DNA from: Chinchilla lanigera
Lineage: Eukaryota > Chordata > Mammalia > Rodentia > Chinchillidae
Direction of reading: 5' to 3'
Assembly (NCBI RefSeq): GCF_000276665.1
Contig: NW_004955423.1
Coordinates: 8,666,157-8,730,156, forward strand
Length of the DNA stretch: 64,000 nt
Shown here: one piece after another, positions 13,651-25,239 of the stretch
Position numbering within the stretch: the stretch's first letter is position 1
How the letters are laid out: each line of letters starts with the position of its first letter
The notes under the pieces: model-generated
What the model was told of the DNA's origin: nothing
Seen by the model: only the letters and a program-made list of their open reading frames with translations
Database searches by the model: none
Position numbers and translations under genes: made by a program

Positions 13651-16308
13651 TCTAAAACTAATTTGTAAGACCTTTTTATGGAAAAGAAGTCAAGACAACT
13701 GCTCAAAATTACTCAACTCCTCCTGGATACTATGTGGTATATGGTGAAATTTCCCTATAACCCATAAAGATACAATAACTGATTATTTCTTATGGATGTA
13801 AAAAGTCCAGGAACCAAAAAGTTCTGACTCAAAGCAACAGTTCATCTTTGTAGAAATGTTAACTTTTTTACTTCTGGAAGGATCTTGTGGAATAAACACT
13901 GGTTCATGCATCCAACAGAAGCTTAAAATTCTTAGGCAGTATGTGAACAAAGTCATCAATTTTATTTACAGGCAACAGAGAAGAGTATATGAGATCCCCT
14001 GGAGTTAGTCCTAGGACAGAAACACAAGGTATTCCTTCTTTTTAAGTTTGATAATTACTGGGGTGGAGGACAGAAGGAACATTGTTGCCAAGATAGAATA
14101 GTAACAAGGAGTCCAGTAAGAGATAGAATTCATTGCCACTTGGTTCAAATGAAATTTTTCTCTTTACACCTCTGTTTCAGAGGTATAAGTACTAATGATA
14201 CAAACAAGGGGTGGATAGAACACCCAGAAACCAGTGGGAAGCAGCACTCATGCCCCCAGCACGTCAGGAACAGGAAATTGTGCTACTAGATTTGAGATAG
14301 AAAATTCAGGACTCTATCACCAGTTAGAGACCAACTTGCCACGCAGGAAGGAAGCACCTCCACCTTTCTCTCTCCTCACTTTCTGATCTGCTGCTCTCTC
14401 CACTGGCTGAACACAATTGTACGATGCTACTGAGAAGACCCAAGTGGTGCCTTCAGTGGGAGGCCAGCCTCCTAGGGCAAAGAGCTGGCCAAGAAGAGCA
14501 GAAGAAGGATCTTGAGGGGCCAGAGGATATCTACATAAGGCTGTTTTGAAATCTGCATAGTGCCAATATAAAAATGAGCTTAGTCTATCAAATAAGAGGC
14601 CATCATCCATGCTAGGTCAAAATGCTGGCATTTAAATCATTAACTCTCGGCAGGTTCCTCAGGCACGTGCCAGTTATGTGGTCTGGGCCTTCCTCCCTCA
14701 ACCTCAAAAAAATGATTGGAACAGAATTAACAACAGAATATGAGTGTGCATTGCCTGAGGGCGAAAGATCATTGCATTCCAGACCCATGAGTCCTGGACC
14801 GCTTTAATAAGCACTGTGTTAATTCTAAAATTAGACCAGCCTCTTGGACACCTGGTATCCAAAAACAGCGAGTTACTTTTTTGCAGCATGCCCATGACCT
14901 TCTGGTGACATAAAGCTGTTTAGGATTCTGGAGAACCTATTTTCTCTGATTCCTGTTTTGTTTGCACATCTAGCTCGCCTTGCCAAGGACAAGGCATTTT
15001 GCTTTTATGTGGTCATGTTGCTCATGGGGATACTAGTCAGTTTTCCTTCCCTGGGGATGTTCAAGAAGCTGGAAGGACCACGTGCAAGAGCAGTTGTAGA
15101 CAGATTACTGTAGCAGTAGCATTTGACATAGATAACATCAATAACAGGGTATTCATTATCATCCTGGTAGTCTACAGTTTGGTCTCTGTGCTGTTCTGAT
15201 TCCCAGGACTTTCCTTTCCCCTCTACTACCGCAGTCTCCCAAACAGAGGCACACTGTTCTCATCCAACAAATGATAGTAGTAAGTGTTCTCCTTCCATGG
15301 AACCACAAACAGTTCCATGGATCCACTTCTGAGCAAATCTGGTAAAAAATTATTTCTAAAAAACAAAGATTTAAAGTCTCTGGAAATAACTGTAAATATA
15401 TACAGCAAATGAAGAAGTACTTACTTAATATCTAAAACTTAGTAGGATCAGCGACAGTTTGTGGTATTGGAAACATACCCACACCGTTCCTCCCCATTCC
15501 CAGCCAAATGAGGAGACACTTGCCTCCAGCTTGGAGGAGCTAAGAATACAAGGCTTTCTCTCCCTCTGACCCCCAACCTTATCTTCCCAAGAAGGGGCAG
15601 GATGTCAGCTTTGCTCAGCCTGTCCCTCACCCACCTGATGATGAGACTTGGTCTTGGGAAAGTATGGCCAACAGATAGGGACACCTTTCTCCTTTACCCC
15701 CTGGTGTGGGATGGAGGCTCTACTTTGAGAACATGGCACCTCTAAGAATAATGGGGCTCCAAACATGCTTGCCTGGAAAGCCCAAAAGACTTGAGCCTAC
15801 TGCTTCCCCTACACCTAGAACCAAGCAATAAAACAAGAGTTTCACTCAGAAAGAAGAGGGCCATTCTCTCTGCTCCCATTTTCAGAGCAATGGCCCAAAG
15901 ATTTTATGCAGGAGAGAAGCAAACTGTAGAAGAAAGAGCTCCAAATATCTCCACCAGAGAACTGGGTTTCTTTGCAACAGAGTGTGCAATTCAAAGGTGC
16001 TCTCAGAAACAATGGTGATAGGAGTAAAAGCCTATTGAAGGGGCATTGGTAAAGTCGTTAGACATAAACTGTAGGTATCGCGATCAGAAAGAAACAAGTA
16101 AAACCATCTCTCCCAGATGACATCATCTTTATATGGCAAATCCTAAGGAATTTAGTAAAACATTAACAGAAATAATGAGACCCACAAGGTTTTAGATCAA
16201 TATTTAAATAAATAATATATTTCTGAATATTTATAATGAACAATCCAATATGAGATTAAGAAAACAATTCCATTTACAATAGCATCAAAAAGAATAAAAT
16301 ACTTAGGA

Positions 16309-16388
16309 AAAATTTTTTTTGGTACCAGGAATCGAACTCAGGACCCCTCCAGGCAGGCGCTGTGCCAGTGAGCTATATCCCTAGCAGG
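16309..16388 (-). mobile_element. ID-type SINE, minus strand, nested in L1
   Basis: A T-rich tail complement is followed by GGTACCAGGAATCGAACTC and a tRNA-like body ending 'gtgagctatatccctag'. It splits the L1 ORF2 relic. Target-site duplication is not clear. Confidence 0.8.
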
Positions 16389-16399
16389 AACAAATGTAT

Positions 16400-16475
16400 T
16401 AAAAGAAATGCAAACCTTAGTTGCCTATCATGCATGAGGCCCTGACTTCAATTCCCAATGCTGGAAAAAAAATTG
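16400..16475 (+). mobile_element. Diverged ID-like SINE
   Basis: 'gcctatcatgcatgaggccctgacttcaattcccaatgctgg' plus an A tail matches the 3' half of an older ID copy. Confidence 0.5.
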
Positions 16476-18300
16476 AAAAGTTTGTGTTTCAAAGAACAAC
16501 ATCAAGAAAATAAAAAGACAACTCACCAATGGAAGAAAACCTTTGCAATCCATATATATGATAAAGGATTCATATCTAAAGTACATAAAGAACACCTATA
16601 ATTTAATACTAAGAAAAACAAGTTCACAAATGGGCAAAAGATTTCAAGAGACATTTCTCCAAAGACGGTATACAGGTGGCCAAGAACCACATGAAGTGAT
16701 GTTTGATATCACTAATCATCAGAGATATGCAAATCAAAATCACTTCACATCCACTACAATTGTTAGAATCAAAAAGTCAGATAATAAGTATTAGCAAGGA
16801 TGTGGAAAAATCAAAATCCTCATATATTTCTGTTGGAAATGTGAAATTTAGTCAACTTGGAAAAATCTGGCAGTTCCTCAAAACATTTAAACATTGAGTT
16901 ATGTTATGACACAGCAATTCCACTTCTAAATACGTACCTGAGAAAAATGAAAACACAAAACTTGTATACAAACTCCACACAAAAAATGTACATGAATGCT
17001 CTTAGCAGCATTATTAAAAAATAATCAAAGGGTGGCAAGAACTCAAATGCAGACAATTGGTGAATAAGTAAAAAAAAAATCCATACAATTGGCTATTATT
17101 CAGCTATAAAAAGGAATGAAGTGCTGAACAAGCTACAACATGAATAAACCTTTAAAACACTATGCTAAATGCAAGAAACTAGTCACAAAAACACTGCATA
17201 TTACATGGTTCCATTCATATAAAATAGGCCCAGAACAGGCCCAAAGAGAAAAAGTAAATTAGTGGTTACTTAGGAAGAGGGAAGGCAATGAATGATAGCT
17301 AAAGGATAGGGGGATTCCTTTTTGATTATGAAAATGTTTCAAAATCAACTGTGGTGATGGTTGCATGTATCTATGAATATACTTAACACTACTGAACTGC
17401 ACGTTCCACATGGGGTAAACTGTTTGCTATATGAATCATCTCCACAAAGCCATTTTTTAAATGGTGATAATAACACTCTTTGTTCTCCTCATATCTCAAG
17501 GGTGGTTGGAAGCAGCAAACAAGAGGTAGTTGCTACTCTGAGCAGTGTGGTACAAATATATCCTCTTACTTATTGAATAGGAACAATCAGCCTTTCACGA
17601 GCACCTGTCACTACAAAACTCAGCAGCTGCCATTCCTGAACGTACCTGCGCCCCAATTACAGTTCCTTTTCTTCAGAGGATAAACCAACCTCGACAGAAC
17701 CCAGCCCTCGAAATAGTGGTACGCGACTGCCTATGGAATGTTTCTTACTATCATAGCCTTTTCAAAGCAGAAAATAACATTTCTTTTATGTGTTTTTCTA
17801 AAACTCAACCACATGCAGTTGTCACACATACCAAGCTCCTCATTACGTCAACCTTGGAACCCATGTAGAAGCCTTTACCACCTGACATTAGGTCCTCTCC
17901 TCGCCCGCTCTCAAGCCCAGCGTCACATCTGAGTGATTACTGTAGCCAGCAGTGTGAACGTGCGAAAGGAGTGGAGGGTGACATTTGCTGGAAGTGGGAG
18001 TTTGAGGATAGGACAGACAGAAGCTTGTCTTTGGCCCGGCCTGTGACTGCAGCCCGTGCAGTGGTTTTACACAGGAGAAGGAGGGGGAAACCGAATAGCC
18101 TCTCTGGCGATGCTTTCTTGGTGTGGCATGACATAGCCCACCTCATGCTCCAAAAAGCATGCCAAATGCCTTTCCTTTTTCATCCAATTGTATAGCTGTA
18201 CACCACAGCCCCACCCTATATTTGATTTGCAAACAACTGATGCCTTTTTGTCTTCCTAAAAATTCGGCTAATATTCTTTAATGTTAACAACTCCTCTAGC

Positions 18301-18412
18301 CCTCCTGCCCTGCCTGCTTGCCTGCTTGCCTTCCTTCTTCCCTTCCTTCCCTCCTTTCCTGCTTTTCCTTCATTTCCTTCCTTTCCTTCTTCCCTTCCTT
18401 CCTTCTCCACCC
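18301..18412. repeat. CCTT/CTGC pyrimidine-rich simple repeat
   Basis: An imperfect tandem of CCTT units with TGCC interruptions. The complementary strand gives the spurious Glu/Gly/Lys-rich frame at 18216-18503. Confidence 0.85.
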
Positions 18413-18812
18413 ACTCTAGTGCCAGATATGTGTTATGAACTTCTTGCCATATAAAGAAGATGACAAAACTGAGGTCTAGAAAGACCCCTTTGCTACTAAG
18501 CAAAGTCGCACAGCTAGGGAGCGCGCATCTGCGCCTCTAACCCTGCTTGCGTTTGGTAGCGTGCTCCGGTCCAGCTCTATTCTATGCAGCACACGGAAGT
18601 CAGGTGCCCAATTAAATTTTCTAAATTATTACACATTAAGGCACTTGCAGAAAGTATACAATGTTTTCCCACCTCTGTTTCCCCATATTAATGTACAATT
18701 GAGTGTGTGTTTTTACCCCTTTCCTCAGATCCCTTGATTTACCCTCACATACAAAGGAAATCTGGATCTCCCTGTTTGCATTCAGATTTTGTAGAAAAAT
18801 TGTGGAGTAGCG

Positions 18813-18826
18813 GCGCCCTCAGGTGG
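18813..18826 (-). promoter_or_regulatory. CTCF-like motif, minus orientation
   Basis: Read on the minus strand this is CCACCTGAGGGCGC, which matches the CTCF core CCASYAGRKGGCRS at 13 of 14 positions. It sits in a locally GC-richer segment. Motif only; occupancy is unknown. Confidence 0.5.
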
Positions 18827-19075
18827 TCACTCACGTTTCCGCAGTTGGCCTCTTGGCGGGGAGAAGTGAGGATAAGTTGCTACCGTCCACTGGGTGGGCT
18901 CTGTGGATACACGAGGCCTTAGGAACTCCAGGGAAGGGAGGGGAGGGGCTAGCTCAGCCTTTTTGCAGTCTGACTCGGTTCTCATTGCCCCGGCACAGTC
19001 TGAAAAGGCATGAAGCGCATTTCTGTTTAATGCCCAAGTCATTCCAATGGCCCTCCATGGACTCCTGTCACGCTT

Positions 19076-19440
19076 GGTGTATTAGTCTGGGGTCTCCAGA
19101 GAAACAGAAAGTCGGGGGGTGGGTGGTTCATAGAATTATGGAGGCTGACAGGTCAAAGTTCTGCAGTCAACAAGCTGAGGATCCAGGAGAAAGAATGGTG
19201 TAGGACCCAATCTGAATCCAAAGGCAGAAGACATGGCCCAGCCCAAAGACAGACAGAGGGAATTCTTCCATAATCTGACTTTTAATCTATTCTGATTGAG
19301 AATGACGTTCATACACATGTGGGGCACTAATCTACTCAGTCTGTGAATGCCAATGTAATCTCATCCAGAAACACTCTCACAGGCCCACTCAGAAATCCTG
19401 TTTAGCCAAGTGTCTGGGTCCTCCATGCCCCAGACTCACT
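19076..19440 (+). mobile_element. MLT1-type MaLR LTR remnant
   Basis: The sequence opens TGTATTAGTCTGGGGTCTCC with 'agagaaacagaaag'. It then has 'ggaggctgacaggtcaaag', 'cattctgattgag' and 'tgggtcctccatgcccc', in the order of MLT1-class LTRs. No internal region follows. Confidence 0.65.
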
Positions 19441-19689
19441 GACACATAAGACTGAACTTACACCTGGCAGTAGCACCTGGCAGTCACACTTCTATTCGGT
19501 TGTCTATTCCCAGGCCACTCCTACCTTAGACAGTAGAGGGTCCAGCATCAGGCCTAGCATAAGATGGAACAGAACAAACTCAAACATTTGGGCCTGATAT
19601 AAAGAAAATATAGTAGCTGTCTTATTACACACCCATGTCTTTCCAGAGAACAATGAGCTTTTTCACTTAGGAATTGTGCAGGTCACTGC

Positions 19690-19755
19690 ATTCTCAGTGC
19701 TGAGCCTGGTGTCTGACACATAGCAGATGCTCAATAAATATTTGATGACCCGGGG
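19690..19755 (+). repeat. L2 3'-end-like fragment
   Basis: 'gtgctgagcctggtgtctgacacatagcagatgctcaataaatatttgatga' carries the diagnostic L2 3' end (GCTCAATAAATATTTG). Confidence 0.6.
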
Positions 19756-21729
19756 TAGCTGGATCAGTCAGGGAGTGATAGATTGGAGCCAGCTGGCCAT
19801 CTCCCCAGGGGCAGGGGACTGGCTTTGTTCTTCACTTGGAGCTAACTAAAGATCACTCTTACCTCTAGTCAGTATCTTAAGCTTTTACCAATCGGCGTCC
19901 AGGCATTCTCTTCAGATAGCTTTGAGAAGCCTCTGTAAAAGACCAGCCTTGCTTGTTGTCATTGTAGTTATCTGGAAACTGTCAAAACCAAGAAGACCCC
20001 TTTGGGGTGAACCAGAAATGTGTACAGAGCACCTGACCGCACTCTGGCCCTTCTAAAAGAGAATCAAAATTTGGACTAGATGGAAACTGCCACACCACTA
20101 CACCTGCCCTGCTGACAGCAATGTCCCCCAGTGCTGGGAGACTGCTTTCCAGAACCATTTGGAGAAGTGTGAAGAGACCCAGCCCAACTTCCTCATACTT
20201 AGCTGCTAGAAGTCCCTGCTGTTCAGGAATTACAAGAAAGAGAAATACACCTTCCTTGTATTTAATCCTCTAAGTTTGACTGGGAGAGACAGTGCAGGTG
20301 GCCCCAGGGAGAGCCTCGGCTGAGAGACGGAGAGGCAGGCGCAGCCCTTCACTAACGCACAAGAGCTCCGCAACCCCCGAGCCACCAACTTTCTGCTGAG
20401 GTACAGTTTCTGCCAAACCCGAGGGGCAGTGGTAGGTAGTAATGAAGACATGGGCTCTAGAATCAACACCTCAAGTCATGACTGTCATTTGCTAGCTTGA
20501 ACCATTACAGAGGTGGCACCAAAGGGTCACTTGGAGGGGCATCAGCTACCATGATCACTGTGACACCCCAAAAGCTACCCCAAACACTGATAATAATTAC
20601 CACTACGTGGACAGTTCAAATGCTGAAATGTTCTCAACCTTATGTAGAGTATGAATATAATATATTAGAAATTTGGAGTATTTTTATTATGTACGATCCA
20701 AGTTAACACAGATCCCCCACGATCCCTTTGTCACTCTAAGCCCTGCCTATGTGAATTCTGCCACTAACACTGGCAGATCACTTCCACTCCCTCCTCTGTT
20801 AAAACAGTAAAAGCTACTATAGCTACTGAGTGCTTTGTGTTTGCCATGCACTGACCTAGAAGTTTTTATGTGAATTACCTTATTTTATCCTCACAACAAC
20901 AGTACAAAGTAGCCCTTAGCCACTCTGTGCCTCAGTTTCTCAAGCTGTAAGACAGGTGCAATGCCTACCTCTTGGGCCTACAGCAGGGATTAAAAAGAGG
21001 TGATGGATGCAGAATACTTGGGGATGGGGCTGCTCCTTCACATGCTCATTCACAGATGCTTTCCCTCAACCCTGAGCCCCGAAAGGCTTCAGCAGTGTAG
21101 CTGTACGTGGATTTTTCATCCACACTCAGCTGAAGCAGAAAGGGCCTGCCAGAATCTGCATACTTAGTGGGTCTGGCCTTGGATGGCCTCAGCTTTGGCA
21201 GTCAGCATCGTTTCTCTCTTGGTGATGCCCTCTCCTGGGAGCTTGGGAAGAACCATAAGGTTAGAGAATGTGGGAATGAGGCCTGAGGTCTGAAGGAACT
21301 CCATCATATAAGGACGCAAGAACAACCTGGACAAGAGTAAAGGACTAAAGGAGTGTCTGGTAGGAACTAGGAATTACCAGATCTGCTTCCTTCTTCCTTA
21401 GAAGCAGGCCCTTGGAGTTTTACCTGTCACACAGCAATGGAGACTACATTCCCCACCCTGACCTAAAACTGGTTGTAACCATAGAAGTTCTAGCCAAGTG
21501 GATGTTAATGGAAGTGGCATGCGCAGTCTATAGTCCCATCTTTTTCCTTTTCTACCTTATAATGTGCTGGACCCCAGACCTGGTCCTTAGGAGGCAGCTT
21601 CAGCCATGGAGACCAAGGCAACCCTCTGGGGTTGATAGAGCAACAAGACAGAAGGAGCCTGGCTTCCTAGTTAATGTCACCAAAGCACCACCTGCTTTCC
21701 TCCTTGACAATTCTATAAATGTCTATCTT

Positions 21730-21817
21730 GGGTTAGGGATATAGCTCAGTGGTATAAGCGCCTGCCTGGCAAGCACGAAGTCGTGAGTTTAATCCCCAGT
21801 ACTGCAAAAAAAAAAAA
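21730..21817 (+). mobile_element. ID-type SINE
   Basis: A tRNA-like body 'gggttagggatatagctcag' to 'tttaatccccagtactgc' plus an A tail, with a perfect 9-bp target-site duplication GTCTATCTT at 21721-21729 and 21818-21826. Confidence 0.9.
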
Positions 21818-22780
21818 GTCTATCTTAATTTTTTAGTCTCTTGGTTAAAGCAGCATAGACTACACCCACTTGTCAATTATCCAAAACAGCACAACATCCA
21901 GGTCCAAGAATGGGAATACTCTGGCTATTACCCCAGCCAATGGGCCACCATCCCAGCCAGTGGGCCACCAAGTGAAAGAGCTCCTCTAGGGCCCCTCTGA
22001 GGGGCCATGGGGCTGCTTTTTGAGGTTTCAGAGGAAAGAGCATGAATTTCTGGGGTTCAGGGTGAAAATGGCTAGAGTGCAAGGGAGATGAGCTTCTCCC
22101 TTCAGAAAAGGCCGAGAAAGACCCTTTTTGCAGACAGCTGGGATCAACTCCAGGTCAGTAACGATGGTGTTTCCCAAAGACCCAGCATAGTGACTGTGGA
22201 GGAGCTCATCCCCAGGAAATAACAAGACCCAGCTTCCTGTCCATTGCATCTCAGCTTGTGCACCATGATACGGCCTGACACCCAGAAGCAGCTCAATGAA
22301 CAGTAACCTGAATGGTGATCAAAAGAATAAAGAAACCTATAAATTTGGAGCTCTTTAAACCAGGACCAGTTCTAGCAGCAAAGACAAAGCACTGACCCCC
22401 GCAAAAGAAAAGCAAGCGTTGGCTCTGTCTGGCCAATTCCTTCATGGGACAATCCTCTGATTAGGAAGGGATTGCAAAGGCTCTTCCATTCCCAGTACCA
22501 AAAAAAAAAAAAAAATAGATCTTTTTGGGCATTCCCTGGGCCACTTCTCATTTTAACAACAAGGAATTGGAAGACATCAAAAAGCCGGTGGTTTTGAGAA
22601 AACCAAGTTTGAGAGATTGGCCTGGGCTATTGAAGATCTGAACTGAAAAAGTAACTAAGGAAGCAACACTAAATGAAGCACCCTGCTTTCATCATTCATC
22701 CATTCAGTAACAAAAATTACTGTGGCTCTACTGTATGTCAGCACTCAACCAAGCACTGGTGTTACAGTATGTATCACAGG

Positions 22781-22862
22781 TACTGGGAATGTAGCTCAGT
22801 AGTATAGCACTGGCCTACCATGTACAAAGCCCTGGGTTTTAGCCCCAGCAACCCCACAGAAA
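22781..22862 (+). mobile_element. Older ID-type SINE
   Basis: 'gtactgggaatgtagctcagtag' followed by 'aaagccctgggttttagccccagcaa' matches an older ID subfamily. No clear duplication flanks it. Confidence 0.7.
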
Positions 22863-23379
22863 AATTATAGCTCACAACACTCTCCATGCCTCGCCTCCCA
22901 AGCTAATGTTGGGGCCATCCAAGGCCAAGGAAGACAGGTGAAAGGACCATAGACTACAGCAAACATCTGCACAAGCCATGGATTGGAAAGTGAATTCTGA
23001 TCATAAAGCTTTTCTGGTGGGAGTTTGCACACAGGTACAAATACCACACACAACCCTAGGAGCCCTGCCTCCTAGGAAAATGGATCTGGAGGTGATTTTT
23101 TTTTTAATCAGAAAGCCAGGGTGTACGACATTGATAATAGTGACCACAAGCAAAATGTGGAAGAGTGCCTGGTATCAGGTGAAAGTGATCACCAATCATA
23201 CTGCTTATTCCACCATATCAGGAGAGGACCCAGAAAAGGAACTAAAGCCCTGGTTGGGCTGTTTGAACAAAATGCTGACTTACCCCTAGTTAGGGGTACA
23301 GTTTTCCATTTACAATTCATTTCATAGTTTATGAAACCAGCATACACAGTCAAAGAATATGCCAGTCTTCCTCTTTTAT

Positions 23380-23960
23380 TTGTATTTTGCGCTCATTTGA
23401 GATTTGCAGAAAAAGTTACAAACAGTATGAAGAGTTTTCTTACATTCTTTACCCATTGCAATAATATTAATATTTACATGACCAGAGATTTATTATCAAG
23501 AGCTGAAATTAATATGGGTACATTATTGTTAACTGAACTGTAGGCCTTATTGAATTTTGCCATTTTTCCACAACTGCTCTTTTTCTGCTCCAGGATCCTA
23601 TCCAGGCCACCACATTGCATTTAGTTGTCCTGTCTGATGTCCTTCAACCCAAAATAGTTTCTCAATCTTTCACAAACTTGACTCCTACAAACAGTAATGG
23701 TTAATTATTTTTTAGTACAATCCTCCATTTAAGTTTGTCCAATGTTTTCTTATGACTAGAATTATATTATGCATTTTTGGCAAGAATGCGGCAAAGCTAA
23801 ATTATGTCCTCATTATTTTAAGGGGCTCATGACATTGTTATGTTGCAGGGTCAAATTACACTGATCACTTGGTTAAGTTAGTGTCTGCCAGTTTCTCCAC
23901 TGTAAACCTCTTACCTTTCTATCTGTAGTTGGTAAGTAGTTTGGGTGCAGCTTTAAACTT
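23380..23960 (-). mobile_element. L1M 3'UTR, minus strand
   Basis: Landmarks of the L1MB/MC 3'UTR appear in complement: 'ccaggatcctatccaggccaccacattgcatttagttgtc', 'gcatttttggcaagaatgcg' and 'gatcacttggttaagttagtgtctgccagtttctccactgtaaa'. It is well recognisable across about 580 bases. Confidence 0.85.
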
Positions 23961-24464
23961 TAAAACAAAACTTATCACTTGCAGTTGAGCATAATGCTTA
24001 ACCTCCACATGTATTTAATTTCCTTGTGATGTACTGCTCGTAGCTTCACTTGGTCATAACCTTTGACTCCAAACTGTCTTGGCGTCATTAGTGTTCCTGG
24101 AACCCCGTAAGTATTCAGTGGGTACAGGTAAAAAATCCACAATGAAACACAGCGACTAAATGCAGTGTATGAGTCTTGTTTGAACCTTGATTCAAACACA
24201 CCAATTATAAAAGAACATTTGTAAGACAACCTAGCAAATTTTAATAGAGGCTGGATGATGAATGATATTAATGTTATTATCATTTTCCTAGGTGTGATAA
24301 TATTTTTTAAATTTTTATTAAAAATATGTTATTCCCATAGATATGCAATGCCTAATGAAGTATTTATAGGTAAAGTAATACAGTGACAGATTTGCTTAAA
24401 ATAATCCAGGAAAAAAGTGTGGAGCAACAAATGACACAGAATAACAATGTTAATCATTATTTTG

Positions 24465-24640
24465 AATTTTTTTTTATTCAGACACGCTTGCGGTACATAA
24501 TGGTTACATTTATTGTGGGGAGTTTGTACACGCACCTAACACATCTTCATTCTTTTTTTCATCCCCTACCCTTCCCATCCCTGCCTGCTCCCTCCAACTC
24601 TTGACCCCATTAATCATTACTGAAGCATGTGATATGAACA
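24465..24640 (-). mobile_element. L1 3'-end fragment, minus strand
   Basis: It begins with a T run (poly-A complement) and then runs through T-rich and CCCTACCCTTCCC pyrimidine sequence similar to the L1 3' end at 42571-42800. Confidence 0.5.
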
Positions 24641-25117
24641 AGGAGCTCCACTATATTTTTGTAAGTCTCTGTATTACCGTTCCTAAGATTAAAAAAATGA
24701 AACTTATAGATAGAAAAAAGTTAGTTATTCCAGTTAATCTGCCTTACAAATACCACACTTCTCTATTACTATAATTTTACTCTGCATTCTCTGAAAATTG
24801 GTCGTTTTATCTACAACATCAAGAGCAAAACATCCCATTCTCAATAACCAGGTGGTTATTACCTTTGGATTTTCAATCTGCATGACAGTCCCCTCTCAGT
24901 GGCTTTTTCTTGGGAACACTTCCCTCTTGAGTGGCTTTCTTCTCAGGGAAATTCTTCAATGAATTCATGGAAACATCATTGGAATATATTTGCAAAATGT
25001 TTTCCTGGAATTCAAAGTATAACGGCATACTTAGAGTGTCGGTACATTTCTCTCTGCCTATTGTAGTCCATTTTCAGCAAGTATTTTCTTTCTTGCTAAA
25101 TCCTTTCATTGCTCCTT

Positions 25118-25218
25118 TTTTGGTTTTGTTTTGTTTTGTTTTTCGGTACTGGGAATCGAACTCATGACCTCGCGCTTGCCAGGCAGGTGCTGTGCCGCTG
25201 AGCTAAATTCCCAGCCCC
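25118..25218 (-). mobile_element. ID-type SINE, young, minus strand
   Basis: The complement of a full ID: a T-rich tail, CGGTACTGGGAATCGAACTC and the end 'gctaaattcccagcccc'. The 15-bp target-site duplication (CTTTCATTGCTCCTT at 25103-25117, CTTTCAGTGCTCCTT at 25219-25233) has one mismatch. Confidence 0.9.
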
Positions 25219-25239
25219 CTTTCAGTGCTCCTTGTAGAG

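Larger units (their letters stand above)
10576..16060. other. Intergenic, DDAH1 to BCL10, first part
   Basis: I see no gene here. Contents include L1-like 3' fragments near 11010-11400 and 13365-13650 (minus strand), a (GT)n tract, and diverged ancient repeat around 12181-12560. That piece resembles the mammal-wide family with the 'cctgctttcctggagtttacataa' motif, which I cannot name. No reading frame exceeds about 110 codons or shows recognisable domains, and 13650-16060 shows nothing I can name. Confidence 0.7.
16070..17460 (+). mobile_element. L1 ORF2-3'UTR remnant, interrupted by SINEs
   Basis: Sense L1 ORF2 sequence starts near 'gaaacaagtaaaaccatctctcccagatgac' and continues through 'aacaattccatttacaatagcatc'. 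After SINE insertions (16309-16388 and probably 16400-16475) it resumes with 'gacaactcaccaatgg', 'gcaaaagatttcaagag', 'actaatcatcagagatatgcaaatc' and the 'ggctattattcagctataaaaagg' motif. It ends in 3'UTR-like sequence. There are many stops and frameshifts, so it is a fossil. Confidence 0.8.
17461..19075. other. Intergenic, mostly unassigned
   Basis: It holds a CCTT-rich tract at 18301-18412, a MIR-like piece at about 18440-18540 and a CTCF-like motif at 18813-18826. I see no gene. Confidence 0.65.
19756..23350. other. Intergenic, sparse repeats
   Basis: No gene seen. A MIR-like remnant spans about 20810-21000 ('ctcagtttctcaagctgtaagacagg'). Two ID SINEs (21730 and about 22781) and a partial ID 3' end near 22490-22520 are present. 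Short near-tandem copies of 'ccagccaatgggccacca' occur at 21931-21970. Confidence 0.6.
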
